DNA of 64,000 nucleotides from Thalassotalea sp. ND16A (GTDB lineage: Bacteria > Pseudomonadota > Gammaproteobacteria > Enterobacterales > Alteromonadaceae): assembly GCF_000764205.1 (NCBI RefSeq), contig NZ_JQDZ01000041.1, positions 1 to 64,000 of the forward strand. The letters are read 5' to 3'. This document shows positions 20,340 through 28,302 of the stretch, one piece after another. Every line of letters begins with the position of its first letter. Position 1 is the first letter of the stretch. A program made the translations under genes and the position numbers. The notes under the pieces were generated by a model. It worked only from the letters and a program-made list of their open reading frames with translations. It ran no database searches and had not been told where the DNA came from.

Positions 20340-20813
20340 ATGAAACGACATACCATCAGTTTATTTTTGACTTTAGCTGCATTTTGGTTACTCAATTCAG
20401 GTCACTATAGCACACTCATGTTGTTGCTTGGCGCTGCATCTATTACCTTAGTGCTAATTATTTCACATCAAATGGATGTTGTTGATCAAGAATCTCAACC
20501 GTTATATTTAACGCCTAATATCTTGGCTTACTATCTGTGGCTTGTTAAAGAGATTATTAAAGCCAATATCACCGTGGTAAAACACATTTGGCTTGGTAAT
20601 GAAAGTATATCTCCAACACTAAAAACAATTAAAATCAGTCAAAAAACTGACATGGGAAAAGTCATCTATGCAAATTCCATTAGCTTAACCCCAGGAACTG
20701 TCACCATCGATTTAGTAGACGACGAAATTATCGTGCACGCCCTACTCTATAAGGATATTGAATCATTAACAGCCGGTGAAATGGATCGCCGGGTAAGTGT
20801 GTTGGAACGCTAA
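20340..20813 (+). CDS. mrpE: Na+/H+ antiporter subunit E (MrpE/MnhE)
   Basis: A 157-aa membrane protein with two N-terminal membrane segments and a soluble C-terminal domain. The SITLTPGTVTID-type motif of the family is present as ANSISLTPGTVTIDLVDDEI. AGAGGTGAGG precedes the ATG. It is the first gene of the Mrp-type operon (20340-27975) and overlaps mrpF by one base. In Mrp complexes subunit E is needed for assembly and full activity. Confidence 0.92.
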   Translation: MKRHTISLFLTLAAFWLLNSGHYSTLMLLLGAASITLVLIISHQMDVVDQESQPLYLTPNILAYYLWLVKEIIKANITVVKHIWLGNESISPTLKTIKISQKTDMGKVIYANSISLTPGTVTIDLVDDEIIVHALLYKDIESLTAGEMDRRVSVLER

Positions 20814-21118
20814 TGTTAGTTGCTGCCACACTGGCCATTTTTGTCGCCATGATTTTAGCAATCATCCGAGGGATTTCTGGGCCAACATTTTATGATCGTA
20901 TTTTGGCAGTCAACATGTTTGGCACGAAAACGGTATTGCTGATTTCTTTATTAGGCTTTGTCATGGGCCGGCCTGAATTTTTGGATATTGCGATTGTCTA
21001 TGCGCTGATCAACTTTATCAGTGTCATTGCGGTATTACGTTACTCAGATACTAATCAATTTAAGCATACGCCTGGCGCAGAACCTTGCAACCGTAAATCG
21101 ACAGAAAAGGAGCCCTAA
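20813..21118 (+). CDS. mrpF: Na+/H+ antiporter subunit F (MrpF/MnhF)
   Basis: A 101-aa protein with three membrane segments, containing IRGISGPTFYDRILAVNMFGT and ALINFISVIAVLRYSD, both typical for MrpF (the first is split over the first loop). It starts within the last base of mrpE and ends directly before the mrpG ATG, showing tight coupling. It is a structural subunit of the hetero-oligomeric cation/proton antiporter. Confidence 0.92.
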   Translation: MLVAATLAIFVAMILAIIRGISGPTFYDRILAVNMFGTKTVLLISLLGFVMGRPEFLDIAIVYALINFISVIAVLRYSDTNQFKHTPGAEPCNRKSTEKEP

Positions 21119-21484
21119 ATGGATATTGTTATAAATTTTAGCAGTGGCTTGTGTTTATTTATCGGTAGCTTTCTTTGTGTCTCAGGCGGCATCGGCATAT
21201 TACGCTTTCCCGATTTTTATACCCGTATGCACGCAGTTGGCGTCACCGGTACCCTGGGCGCTGCTATGATTTTGATCGGCCTGATGCTACACAGTACCGA
21301 TCTTTTAGTGTTTGCCAAGCTAGTCATGATCCTATTATTGACCTTGTTGCTCAGCCCAACGACAAGCCATGTACTCGCCAAAGCAGCATTGCATAATGGG
21401 CTGATGCCAAAACTTAGCCAGAACACGCTTGAGCAGAGTTCTCTTGATTTAAAAAGCAAGGAGACTGCCTCATCGAAATTTTGA
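21119..21484 (+). CDS. mrpG: Na+/H+ antiporter subunit G (MrpG/MnhG)
   Basis: A 121-aa protein with three membrane segments and the family motif IGILRFPDFYTRMHAVGVTG. GGAG lies 6 bases before the ATG, which directly follows the mrpF stop. The C-terminal 25 residues are soluble and variable. It overlaps the next gene. It is a small structural subunit of the Mrp complex. Confidence 0.92.
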   Translation: MDIVINFSSGLCLFIGSFLCVSGGIGILRFPDFYTRMHAVGVTGTLGAAMILIGLMLHSTDLLVFAKLVMILLLTLLLSPTTSHVLAKAALHNGLMPKLSQNTLEQSSLDLKSKETASSKF

Positions 21485-22494
21485 TTGATATCGTATTATT
21501 AACCTTATTGCTGGTTGTTGCTATTGCCATAATTCGGATGAAAGATCTGTTTGCGGTCATTATGCTCTCAGGTATTTACGGTTTATTGTCCGCGAGTTTT
21601 TTTGTTGCTATGGATGCAGTCGATGTGGCCTTTACTGAAGCTGCAGTGGGAGCAGGTATATCAACCTTGCTAATGTTAGTCGTCATAACAATGACCGGAC
21701 GTAGTGAGAATACCACCCGGCATAAACCCTTTCCGGCACTGCTTCTTGTCGTCATAACCGGTGGCTTGCTGATCTACGGCACCTTGGATATGCCATATTT
21801 TGGCTCCGCCGATGCACCGGTTCACAGCCATGTTGCCCCTAGGTATATTAACGATTCCATGCAAGAAATTGGGATACCCAATATCGTAACATCTATACTT
21901 GCAAGCTACAGAGCGTTTGATACGTTCGGCGAACTTGTTGTCATCTTTACCGCTGGAGTTGGGGTGTTGGCACTGTTATCCATCGTTCGCCGCCCAATTA
22001 AAGGTGACAAAATTGCCGCGGTTAATGACTCGATGCATGAGCAGCACCTTGTTATCCGCATCGTCACTAAAATATTGCTGCCTTTTATTCTGTTGTTTGC
22101 ACTTTATGTTCAATTTCATGGTGATTTCGGCCCAGGGGGTGGTTTTCAGGCTGGCGTGATCTTCGCTGCGGCGATTATTTTATATGCGATGTTATTTGGT
22201 TTAAGCACAGCCCGCATCGTCATTAATCAAGCTTTTATCCAGTTGATTGCTGCTACAGGCGTTTTGCTTTATGGCTGTGTTGGCCTCGTCTCTTTACTCA
22301 ACGGCGGCAATTTCTTTGACTATAATTTCTTATCCAACGATGCCATTGCGGGTCAGCATTTGGGGATTCTCTTAATCGAGTGGGCCGTTGGTTGCACGGT
22401 TGCTTCAGTGATGATCATTATCTTTTTCAACTTTGCCGATTATAGAGAGCGGCAACTCAGTAATGAAAATCAACACAATCAGGAGTCACCTTAA
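21481..22494 (+). CDS. Fused MrpA C-terminal (DUF4040/MbhD-MbhE) and MrpB subunit
   Basis: A 337-aa membrane protein with about nine membrane segments. The first 75 residues match DUF4040/MbhD (RMKDLFAVIMLSGIYG; VDVAFTEAAVGAG). A central MbhE-like part contains RAFDTFGELVVIFTAGVGVL. The C-terminal 140 residues are an MnhB domain (FHGDFGPGGGFQAGVI). This replaces the C-terminal part of a classical MrpA plus MrpB. The start is uncertain. The TTG at 21481 is 17 bases from the AAGGAG site, whereas an in-frame ATC at 21472 sits at the ideal 8-base distance. Confidence 0.88.
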   Translation: MIDIVLLTLLLVVAIAIIRMKDLFAVIMLSGIYGLLSASFFVAMDAVDVAFTEAAVGAGISTLLMLVVITMTGRSENTTRHKPFPALLLVVITGGLLIYGTLDMPYFGSADAPVHSHVAPRYINDSMQEIGIPNIVTSILASYRAFDTFGELVVIFTAGVGVLALLSIVRRPIKGDKIAAVNDSMHEQHLVIRIVTKILLPFILLFALYVQFHGDFGPGGGFQAGVIFAAAIILYAMLFGLSTARIVINQAFIQLIAATGVLLYGCVGLVSLLNGGNFFDYNFLSNDAIAGQHLGILLIEWAVGCTVASVMIIIFFNFADYRERQLSNENQHNQESP

Positions 22495-22874
22495 TGTTAA
22501 TCGGACTTTTTAATAACTGGATTGTGGTAATACTGATGATGATTGGGCTATATATCGTGATTGCTCATGGCAACTTAATTAAAAAAATCGTTGGCCTGAC
22601 TCTTTTCCAAACCTCTGTATTCATATTTTATATCAGTATGGCAAAAGTTGTTGGTGGTACAGCGCCTATCTTAGCTGACGATATCATTCAATACTCTAAC
22701 CCTTTACCGCATGCGTTAATTCTCACTGCGATTGTGGTTGGCATTGCTACCATCGCTTTAGCTCTGTCATTAGTGATCCGCATAAAAGCCGCTTATGGCA
22801 GTATTGAAGAAGAAGAGATTCAACGGCAAGATAATCAAATTCAGGCGGATAAAAAAGAGAGAAAACAAGCGTGA
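22494..22874 (+). CDS. mrpC: Na+/H+ antiporter subunit C (MrpC/MnhC, NuoK-like)
   Basis: A 126-aa NuoK-like protein with three membrane segments. Motifs: IGLYIVIAHGNLIKKIVGLTLFQ and ADDIIQYSNPLPHALILTAIVVG-type helix 3 with the ALILTAIVVG core. The ATG overlaps the stop of the preceding gene by one base. A charged C-terminal tail (residues 105-126) is cytoplasmic. It is part of the membrane arm shared with complex I. Confidence 0.92.
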   Translation: MLIGLFNNWIVVILMMIGLYIVIAHGNLIKKIVGLTLFQTSVFIFYISMAKVVGGTAPILADDIIQYSNPLPHALILTAIVVGIATIALALSLVIRIKAAYGSIEEEEIQRQDNQIQADKKERKQA

Positions 22875-24349
22875 TATCACACCTTCCGGTTTTGCAAGTG
22901 ATTGTCCCGCTGATGGCTGCACCTATTTGCCTGATATTCAAGCGTGCACAGCTGGTCTGGCTGTTTTCTCTGTTGGTCAGTGGCCTGACATTTTTGATCA
23001 GTATTTTGTTATTACAGCAAGTAATGACTTCAGGCGTACTCAGTTACGAATTAGGTGGCTGGCAAGCCCCCTGGGGAATTGAATATCGAATTGATAAGCT
23101 TAATGCTTTTCTGTTGCTGATTATTTCAGCAATAAGTACCATTGTGTTGTTTGCCGCTCAAACTAGCATAGAAAAAGAAATAGATAAAAACAAACACACG
23201 CTATTTTATGTTTTATATTTGTTATCACTCACCGGTATGTTGGGTATTGTCGCCACAGGGGATGCCTTTAATGTTTTTGTCTTTTTAGAAATATCGTCAC
23301 TTTCTTCGTATGCTTTAATCGCTATGGGTAAAAACAAACGTGCGCTTTGGGCCTCGTATCAATACCTGATTATGGGGACAATTGGTGCAACGTTTATTTT
23401 AATTGGTGTTGGCTTGATGTATCAAATGACGGGCACACTGAACATGCAAGATCTCTCGCAACGCCTACCTGAAGTGGCACAAACACGTACCGTATTTACT
23501 GCTTTTGCTTTTGTTATTGTCGGCGTATGTTTAAAGCTGGCCCTATTCCCGCTTCATCATTGGTTACCTAATGCCTATGCATACGCGCCATCAATTGTCA
23601 CCGCCTTCTTCGCCGCAACAGCAACAAAAGTCGCTATTTATTTACTTATTCGCCTTACTTTCTCCGTTTTTGGCTTGTCTTTTTCTTTCACCACCATACC
23701 TCTACAAAGCTTGTTTATGGCACTTGGCCTGATCGGAATTTTTATCGCTTCAATTTCGGCAATCTATCAAAATAATATTAAGCACCTGTTTGCTTATTCG
23801 AGTATTGCTCAAATTGGCTATATGATTGTTGGTTTTAGCATTAGTACAGTAACGGGTTTAACCGCAACCTTATTACATGTGTTTAATCACGCGTTGATGA
23901 AATGTGCAATTTTTTTAGCCTTAGCTGCGGTGATGTACCGGCTAGATGATGTTCAACTCAATAATTTTCACGGTTTAGGCCGGCAGATGCCACTGACAAT
24001 GGCTGCGATCGTGGTCGCTGGTTTGAGTTTAATTGGTATGCCGTTAACCGTTGGGTTTGTCAGCAAATGGTACCTGCTTAGTGCATTGCTTGAACAAGGT
24101 TGGTGGCCCGTTGCTGTGCTTATTCTGTTAGCAGCAATATTAACTGTTGTTTATCTCTGGCGAATCATCGAAGTCGCTTACTTCAAACAGCCACTAGTTG
24201 ATAATGCCGCAGTCAAAGAAGCGCCCATATTGTTTCTCGTCCCCATATGGACACTAACCATCGCGAATATTTATTTTGGTATCGATACTCGCCTTAGTGT
24301 GCAGGTAGCACAGGCGGCAGCTCAAAGCTTGTTTGGGCTAACGCCATGA
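22871..24349 (+). CDS. mrpD: Na+/H+ antiporter subunit D (MrpD/MnhD)
   Basis: A 492-aa antiporter-like subunit of the NuoL/M/N family with 14 predicted membrane helices. The glutamate of helix 5 is in FVFLEISSLSSY and the channel lysine of helix 7 is Lys222 in LKLALFPLHHWLP; both are expected for proton translocation. A GTG start overlaps mrpC by 4 bases (GTGA). It is one of three large antiporter-like subunits in the operon. Confidence 0.93.
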   Translation: MISHLPVLQVIVPLMAAPICLIFKRAQLVWLFSLLVSGLTFLISILLLQQVMTSGVLSYELGGWQAPWGIEYRIDKLNAFLLLIISAISTIVLFAAQTSIEKEIDKNKHTLFYVLYLLSLTGMLGIVATGDAFNVFVFLEISSLSSYALIAMGKNKRALWASYQYLIMGTIGATFILIGVGLMYQMTGTLNMQDLSQRLPEVAQTRTVFTAFAFVIVGVCLKLALFPLHHWLPNAYAYAPSIVTAFFAATATKVAIYLLIRLTFSVFGLSFSFTTIPLQSLFMALGLIGIFIASISAIYQNNIKHLFAYSSIAQIGYMIVGFSISTVTGLTATLLHVFNHALMKCAIFLALAAVMYRLDDVQLNNFHGLGRQMPLTMAAIVVAGLSLIGMPLTVGFVSKWYLLSALLEQGWWPVAVLILLAAILTVVYLWRIIEVAYFKQPLVDNAAVKEAPILFLVPIWTLTIANIYFGIDTRLSVQVAQAAAQSLFGLTP

Positions 24350-25881
24350 ACTTATCTTTAGAGCTAATGTTGCAACTCTCTATTATTGTCCCCTTGTCGG
24401 CGACCTTAGTTATTGTTGCTACTGGAGATAAACCAAACCTTCGGGAAGGTGTGACAATCACAAGCTGTTTAATATTGATATATTTAGTGGTTAATCTATA
24501 TCAAGGACTCTCCCTGGGAGCAACCATCAGTGTGTTCTGGTGGGAGCTTTTACCCGGTTTAACCGTGAGCTTTGCTATTGAGCCACTCGGCATGTTGTTC
24601 GCTTTAATTGCCAGTTTCCTCTGGCTAGTCACTAGCTGTTATGCCATTGGTTATATGCGCTGTCATCAAGAAAAAAATCAAACCCGTTTTTATAGTTATT
24701 TTGCCATTGCCATTGGTGCAGTGATCGGCCTTGCCTTTTCCGCGAACCTGTTTACCTTGTTTATTTTTTATGAATTATTGACCTTATCGACTTATCCTTT
24801 AGTGACTCATGCAGGCACCGAAAACGCCAAACAGGCTGGCCGAACTTATCTCGGCATTCTGCTTAGCACGTCAATCGTGTTTTTTCTGTTAGCTATCGTC
24901 AGTACCTGGTTTGTTGCTGGCACCTTAGATTTTAAACTCGGCGGTATATTTTATGCTGATGTTGATAAAGTCATGGCAGGTACTCTGCTGGTGTTATTCA
25001 TTTTTGGAATCGGTAAAGCGGCGATTATGCCTTTTCATCGCTGGCTACCCGCGGCTATGGTTGCACCAACTCCTGTGAGTGCGCTTTTACATGCGGTTGC
25101 CGTGGTAAAGGCCGGTGTTTTTATCATTGTAAAAATATGTGTGTTTATTTTTGGCCTGGATTTGCTGTCGGTATTACCAACCACCCAATTCTTACTCTAT
25201 TTAGCTGCAGCCTCAGTGTTGCTTGCTTCACTTGTTGCGATGAGACAAGATAATTTAAAAGCAAGGTTGGCGTATTCAACCGTCAGCCAATTAGGTTATA
25301 TCACTATTGGCGCATTGTTGGCGACTTCGTCAGGCATTATTGGCAGCTCCATGCATATTGCCATGCATGCGTTTGGTAAAATCACCTTGTTTTTTTGCGC
25401 GGGTGCTATTTTAGTCAGCTTAGGTAAAGCAAAAATAAGTGAAATGCGCGGTATTGGCCGACAAATGCCACTGACCATGTTGGCATTTTTTATTGCCAGT
25501 CTCAGTATCATCGGTGTTCCACCTACCGGGGGAACATGGAGCAAGTGGTTTTTAATGATGGCGACACTAGAAACCGAGCAATGGCTATTAATGGTGGTTT
25601 TAATGTTTAGCTCTTTAGTGAACGTTGCTTACTTGTTACCGATCCCCTTTTACGCATTTTTCCCCGTTCTCCTTTCAAATAGAGAGTCGAATAAAGCACC
25701 AAATCAATATTCTAGCAAGGCTGCACCTGTTGGCAATATATTGACCGGAAGACAAATAAAAGAAGCGCCTCTGCCATCACTGATTGCCATTGTTATTACC
25801 ACTTTAGGTTGCTTAACTTTATTTATTTATCCGCAACCTTTATTTGATTTGGCCTCGGCTGTTTTGAGCATTAGGGAATAA
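24346..25881 (+). CDS. Second antiporter-like large subunit (MrpA N-terminal / MrpD-like)
   Basis: A 511-aa NuoL/MrpA-type membrane subunit with 14 helices. FIFYELLTLSTYPLV carries the helix-5 glutamate. GIGKAAIMPFHRWLP carries the channel lysine Lys224, and PTPVSALLHAVAVVKAG is a hallmark of NuoL/MrpA-like proteins. It probably takes the place of the N-terminal half of classical MrpA, whose C-terminal half is encoded separately at 21481-22494. It overlaps mrpD by ATGA. The C-terminal loop at about residues 450-475 is polar and variable. Confidence 0.88.
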   Translation: MNLSLELMLQLSIIVPLSATLVIVATGDKPNLREGVTITSCLILIYLVVNLYQGLSLGATISVFWWELLPGLTVSFAIEPLGMLFALIASFLWLVTSCYAIGYMRCHQEKNQTRFYSYFAIAIGAVIGLAFSANLFTLFIFYELLTLSTYPLVTHAGTENAKQAGRTYLGILLSTSIVFFLLAIVSTWFVAGTLDFKLGGIFYADVDKVMAGTLLVLFIFGIGKAAIMPFHRWLPAAMVAPTPVSALLHAVAVVKAGVFIIVKICVFIFGLDLLSVLPTTQFLLYLAAASVLLASLVAMRQDNLKARLAYSTVSQLGYITIGALLATSSGIIGSSMHIAMHAFGKITLFFCAGAILVSLGKAKISEMRGIGRQMPLTMLAFFIASLSIIGVPPTGGTWSKWFLMMATLETEQWLLMVVLMFSSLVNVAYLLPIPFYAFFPVLLSNRESNKAPNQYSSKAAPVGNILTGRQIKEAPLPSLIAIVITTLGCLTLFIYPQPLFDLASAVLSIRE

Positions 25882-25884
25882 TTA

Positions 25885-26046
25885 ATGGAAGATGAGAAAA
25901 AATACCTTTTTGATCACCCTAAAAACATAAAGCGTATATTACGCCTACTTTACGGTTGCTATATTTTATTGTTTGCTTTAGATTTTGTTATTCATCGCCG
26001 TGAATATGAAGGTGATCCTGGAAATGTCGGCTGGAGTATGTCATGA
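25885..26046 (+). CDS. 53-aa single-span membrane protein of the Mrp operon
   Basis: A short ORF starting MEDEKKYLFDHPKN, with a polar N-terminus, one hydrophobic span (LLYGCYILLFALDFVI) and a C-terminal HRREYEGDPGNVGWSMS. It starts 3 bp after the stop of the preceding large subunit and its stop overlaps the ATG of the next gene (ATGA), so position and coupling strongly support it as a real gene. Small proteins with a conserved acidic/aromatic tail occur at this place in Mrp operons of other proteobacteria, as far as I recall. Role unknown; assembly or stabilisation of the complex is a guess. Confidence 0.75.
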   Translation: MEDEKKYLFDHPKNIKRILRLLYGCYILLFALDFVIHRREYEGDPGNVGWSMS

Positions 26047-26297
26047 CCAAAACTGAGGAGAAGCATTGGCTTGTTAGACCAAAGACTGTGCGTTGGCTTC
26101 GCCGCGGAGGTCTAGTGCTGTTGGCGCTTTTGGTCATGGCTGATTTTTATGTTCACGCTCATCCCAGTTTCCAAATTGACGGCACCTTCGGTTTTTACGC
26201 ATGGTTCGGGCTCGTAACCTGTGTGGCCATGGTGCTTTTCGCGAAGGCACTAGGCGTTTTTTTTAAGCGCAAAGACACCTATTATGACAATGATTGA
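26043..26297 (+). CDS. 84-aa two-span membrane protein of the Mrp operon
   Basis: It starts in the ATGA overlap with the 53-aa gene. It has a basic N-terminus (VRPKTVRWLRRGG), a first span LVLLALLVMADFYVHAHP, a second span FYAWFGLVTCVAMVLFAKALGVFF and a charged tail. It overlaps the following large subunit by 14 bp. Its codons are richer in G and C than those of the upstream Mrp genes. I know it only as a hypothetical protein that accompanies a third MrpD-like subunit; function not known. Confidence 0.75.
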   Translation: MTKTEEKHWLVRPKTVRWLRRGGLVLLALLVMADFYVHAHPSFQIDGTFGFYAWFGLVTCVAMVLFAKALGVFFKRKDTYYDND

Positions 26298-27975
26298 CTT
26301 CCCGCCAGGCTTTATCTTGCTCTTTGGCGCTTTCCTCCTACCAGTCGTAGGGCGAAACGTCAGATCTATTTTAATTCTTGCTCTGCCTTTGGTGACACTA
26401 GGACTGATATGGAGCTTGCCAAATGGCTCGTTCGTTACCCTGTCTATGTTCGACTACCAACTGGTTTTTGTGCGTAGTGATCCACTAAGTCGTCTTTTCA
26501 CCACCATTTTTTCCATCATGACATTTGCGGGGGGGCTGTACGCGCTTAACCAAAAAAGTGTATTGGAGTTGGTTGCGGTCTTTGTCTACGCCGGTAGTGC
26601 GATTGGAGCCGTCCTTTCTGGAGATCTGATAAGCCTGTTTATATTTTGGGAAATAATGGCTTTAGCCTCCACCGTGGTGGTGCTCTCGGTAGGCAGTAAC
26701 CTCTCTTACCAAGTCTCAATGCGCTATTTACTGGTTCATATGTTCGGCGGCACAATTTTATTGGTGGGAGTATTGGCACATATTCTCGATTCTGGATCCA
26801 CCGCATTCACCGCCATGGAGCCCAACTCCTTTGGCTCTATCTTAATCCTCGTAGGCTTCCTTATTAACGCTGCCGCGCCGCCCCTGTCGGCGTGGTTGTC
26901 CGATGCCTACCCTGAAGCTTCCTACAGTGGCACCGTATTCCTTTCTGCTTTTACCACCAAGACGGCGGTATATGTGCTGTTACGTGGTTTCCCTGGAGCG
27001 GAGATTCTCATCTTCATCGGGATATTCATGATTTTTTACGGGATTATCTACGCGCTGCTGGAAAACGACATCCGCCGTATCCTCGCCTATAGTATCGTGA
27101 ATCAAGTGGGGTTTATGGTTACTGGTATTGGGATTGGCACCGAAATGGCTCTAAACGGTGTTGCCGCTCACGCCTTCACGCATATTATTTATAAGGCGCT
27201 GCTGCTGATGTCGGCGGGGGCTGTGCTTTATATGACTGGAAAGCGTAAGTGTACTGATCTCGGTGGGCTATTCCAGAGTATGCCCCTCACAACCGTTTGC
27301 GGCATAGTTGGTGCGCTTTCGATCTCCTCGTTTCCATTGACCTCTGGTTTTATTAGCAAGTCGATGATCAGTCAAGCAGCCGCAGATGAGACCCTGATTG
27401 TCACCTGGTTCCTACTGATGGCGGCATCGGCTGGTGTTTATCTTCATGCCGGAATAAAATTCCCTTGGTTTGTTTTTTTCCAAAAAGACTCGGGCTTACG
27501 TCCCCCGGATCCGCCTTGGAACATGAAACTAGCAATGATCTTTTTCGCGGGGCTGTGCATCGGTATAGGGATATGGCCGGAGTTCCTATACGCTATGCTA
27601 CCCTATCCAGTCGCCTACCAGCCTTATACGGTACCGCACGTGGTCAACATGTTGCAGCTCTTGCTGTTCTCGGGCTTTGCTTTTTTCCTCATGTTGCCTT
27701 TGATGCAACGAACGCTGACCATTACCCTAGACTTCGACTGGTTCTATCGTCGTGCATTGCCAACAGTATTGCAAAATATGTTTACCATCATTTGGCAAGT
27801 AGATCGCAGATTACGACAAGAGGTTAAGCTAAGATTAACACTGTGCTTAACGTATATCGCAGCAAAGAATAATCGACTGAGCAATTTACTTTCACGAAAT
27901 TATCCGTCAGGAAGTATGGCGATGTGGGTGGCAGTAGTGCTCGCGACGTATTTATTTTTTAGCTTCGTTCAATAA
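26284..27975 (+). CDS. Third antiporter-like large subunit (MrpD-like), channel lysine absent
   Basis: A 563-aa NuoL/M/N-family protein. FIFWEIMALASTVV carries the helix-5 glutamate. In the helix-7 region the sequence is FLINAAAPPLSAWLSDAYP: Asn195 stands where the other two large subunits have lysine. LLENDIRRILAYSIVNQVGF is the conserved helix-8/9 region. The last 85 residues are amphipathic and basic, longer than in MrpD, and may form a lateral helix. The first 480 codons are GC-richer than the rest of the operon, while the tail returns to AT-rich sequence. Start ATG 26284; ATG 26290 is an alternative. Last gene of the operon. Confidence 0.87.
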   Translation: MTMIDFPPGFILLFGAFLLPVVGRNVRSILILALPLVTLGLIWSLPNGSFVTLSMFDYQLVFVRSDPLSRLFTTIFSIMTFAGGLYALNQKSVLELVAVFVYAGSAIGAVLSGDLISLFIFWEIMALASTVVVLSVGSNLSYQVSMRYLLVHMFGGTILLVGVLAHILDSGSTAFTAMEPNSFGSILILVGFLINAAAPPLSAWLSDAYPEASYSGTVFLSAFTTKTAVYVLLRGFPGAEILIFIGIFMIFYGIIYALLENDIRRILAYSIVNQVGFMVTGIGIGTEMALNGVAAHAFTHIIYKALLLMSAGAVLYMTGKRKCTDLGGLFQSMPLTTVCGIVGALSISSFPLTSGFISKSMISQAAADETLIVTWFLLMAASAGVYLHAGIKFPWFVFFQKDSGLRPPDPPWNMKLAMIFFAGLCIGIGIWPEFLYAMLPYPVAYQPYTVPHVVNMLQLLLFSGFAFFLMLPLMQRTLTITLDFDWFYRRALPTVLQNMFTIIWQVDRRLRQEVKLRLTLCLTYIAAKNNRLSNLLSRNYPSGSMAMWVAVVLATYLFFSFVQ

Positions 27976-28020
27976 TTAGTCGGTAGCCTTTCTTAGCAGT
28001 TATCCGTAAGGAAGTATGGC
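27900..28020 (+). repeat. 21-bp direct repeat spanning the end of the Mrp operon
   Basis: TTATCCGTCAGGAAGTATGGC at 27900-27920 (inside the last gene, codons for YPSGSMA) recurs with one change at 28000-28020, exactly 100 bp downstream and outside the gene. It may reflect a local duplication at the operon end. Confidence 0.8.
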
Positions 28021-28075
28021 TCCATTCGGGTTTAACTGACTATAACGAGCGATTCAGAGACCTCAACGATATAAG

Positions 28076-28236
28076 AAAAAAAACACCGTCATCCTGTGCG
28101 AGCTTAAGCGAGACACGGGACCTCCTGCAGCATGCAGTGGTTTAAAATTGAATAAAATCAAATTTTTACAAGCACACTATTACTGGAGGAGGTCCCCGAT
28201 GTCGCTTGAGCTCCTCGAGGATGACGGCGTATTTTT
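28076..28236. repeat. Large imperfect inverted repeat (MITE/REP-like)
   Basis: A left arm at 28076-28124 (core CCGTCATCCTGTGCGAGC) and a right arm at 28185-28236 (core GAGCTCCTCGAGGATGACGG) pair over about 45 bp. They surround a 60-bp AT-rich centre. Both outer ends are A/T runs. It contains no credible gene and lies between the convergent Mrp operon and pyrD. It looks like a non-autonomous dispersed repeat; family membership was not searched. Confidence 0.8.
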
Positions 28237-28249
28237 TCTAATATACAGA

Positions 28250-28276
28250 ATAAAAAAGGGATCATATAGATCCCTA
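28250..28276 (-). terminator. Intrinsic terminator of pyrD
   Basis: AGGGATC-(5 nt)-GATCCCT hairpin at 28257-28275, followed on the minus strand by a run of T. It sits 27 bp beyond the pyrD stop. Confidence 0.9.
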
Positions 28277-28302
28277 ATTTGGTATTTTGTCTTAAATAGC
28301 AC

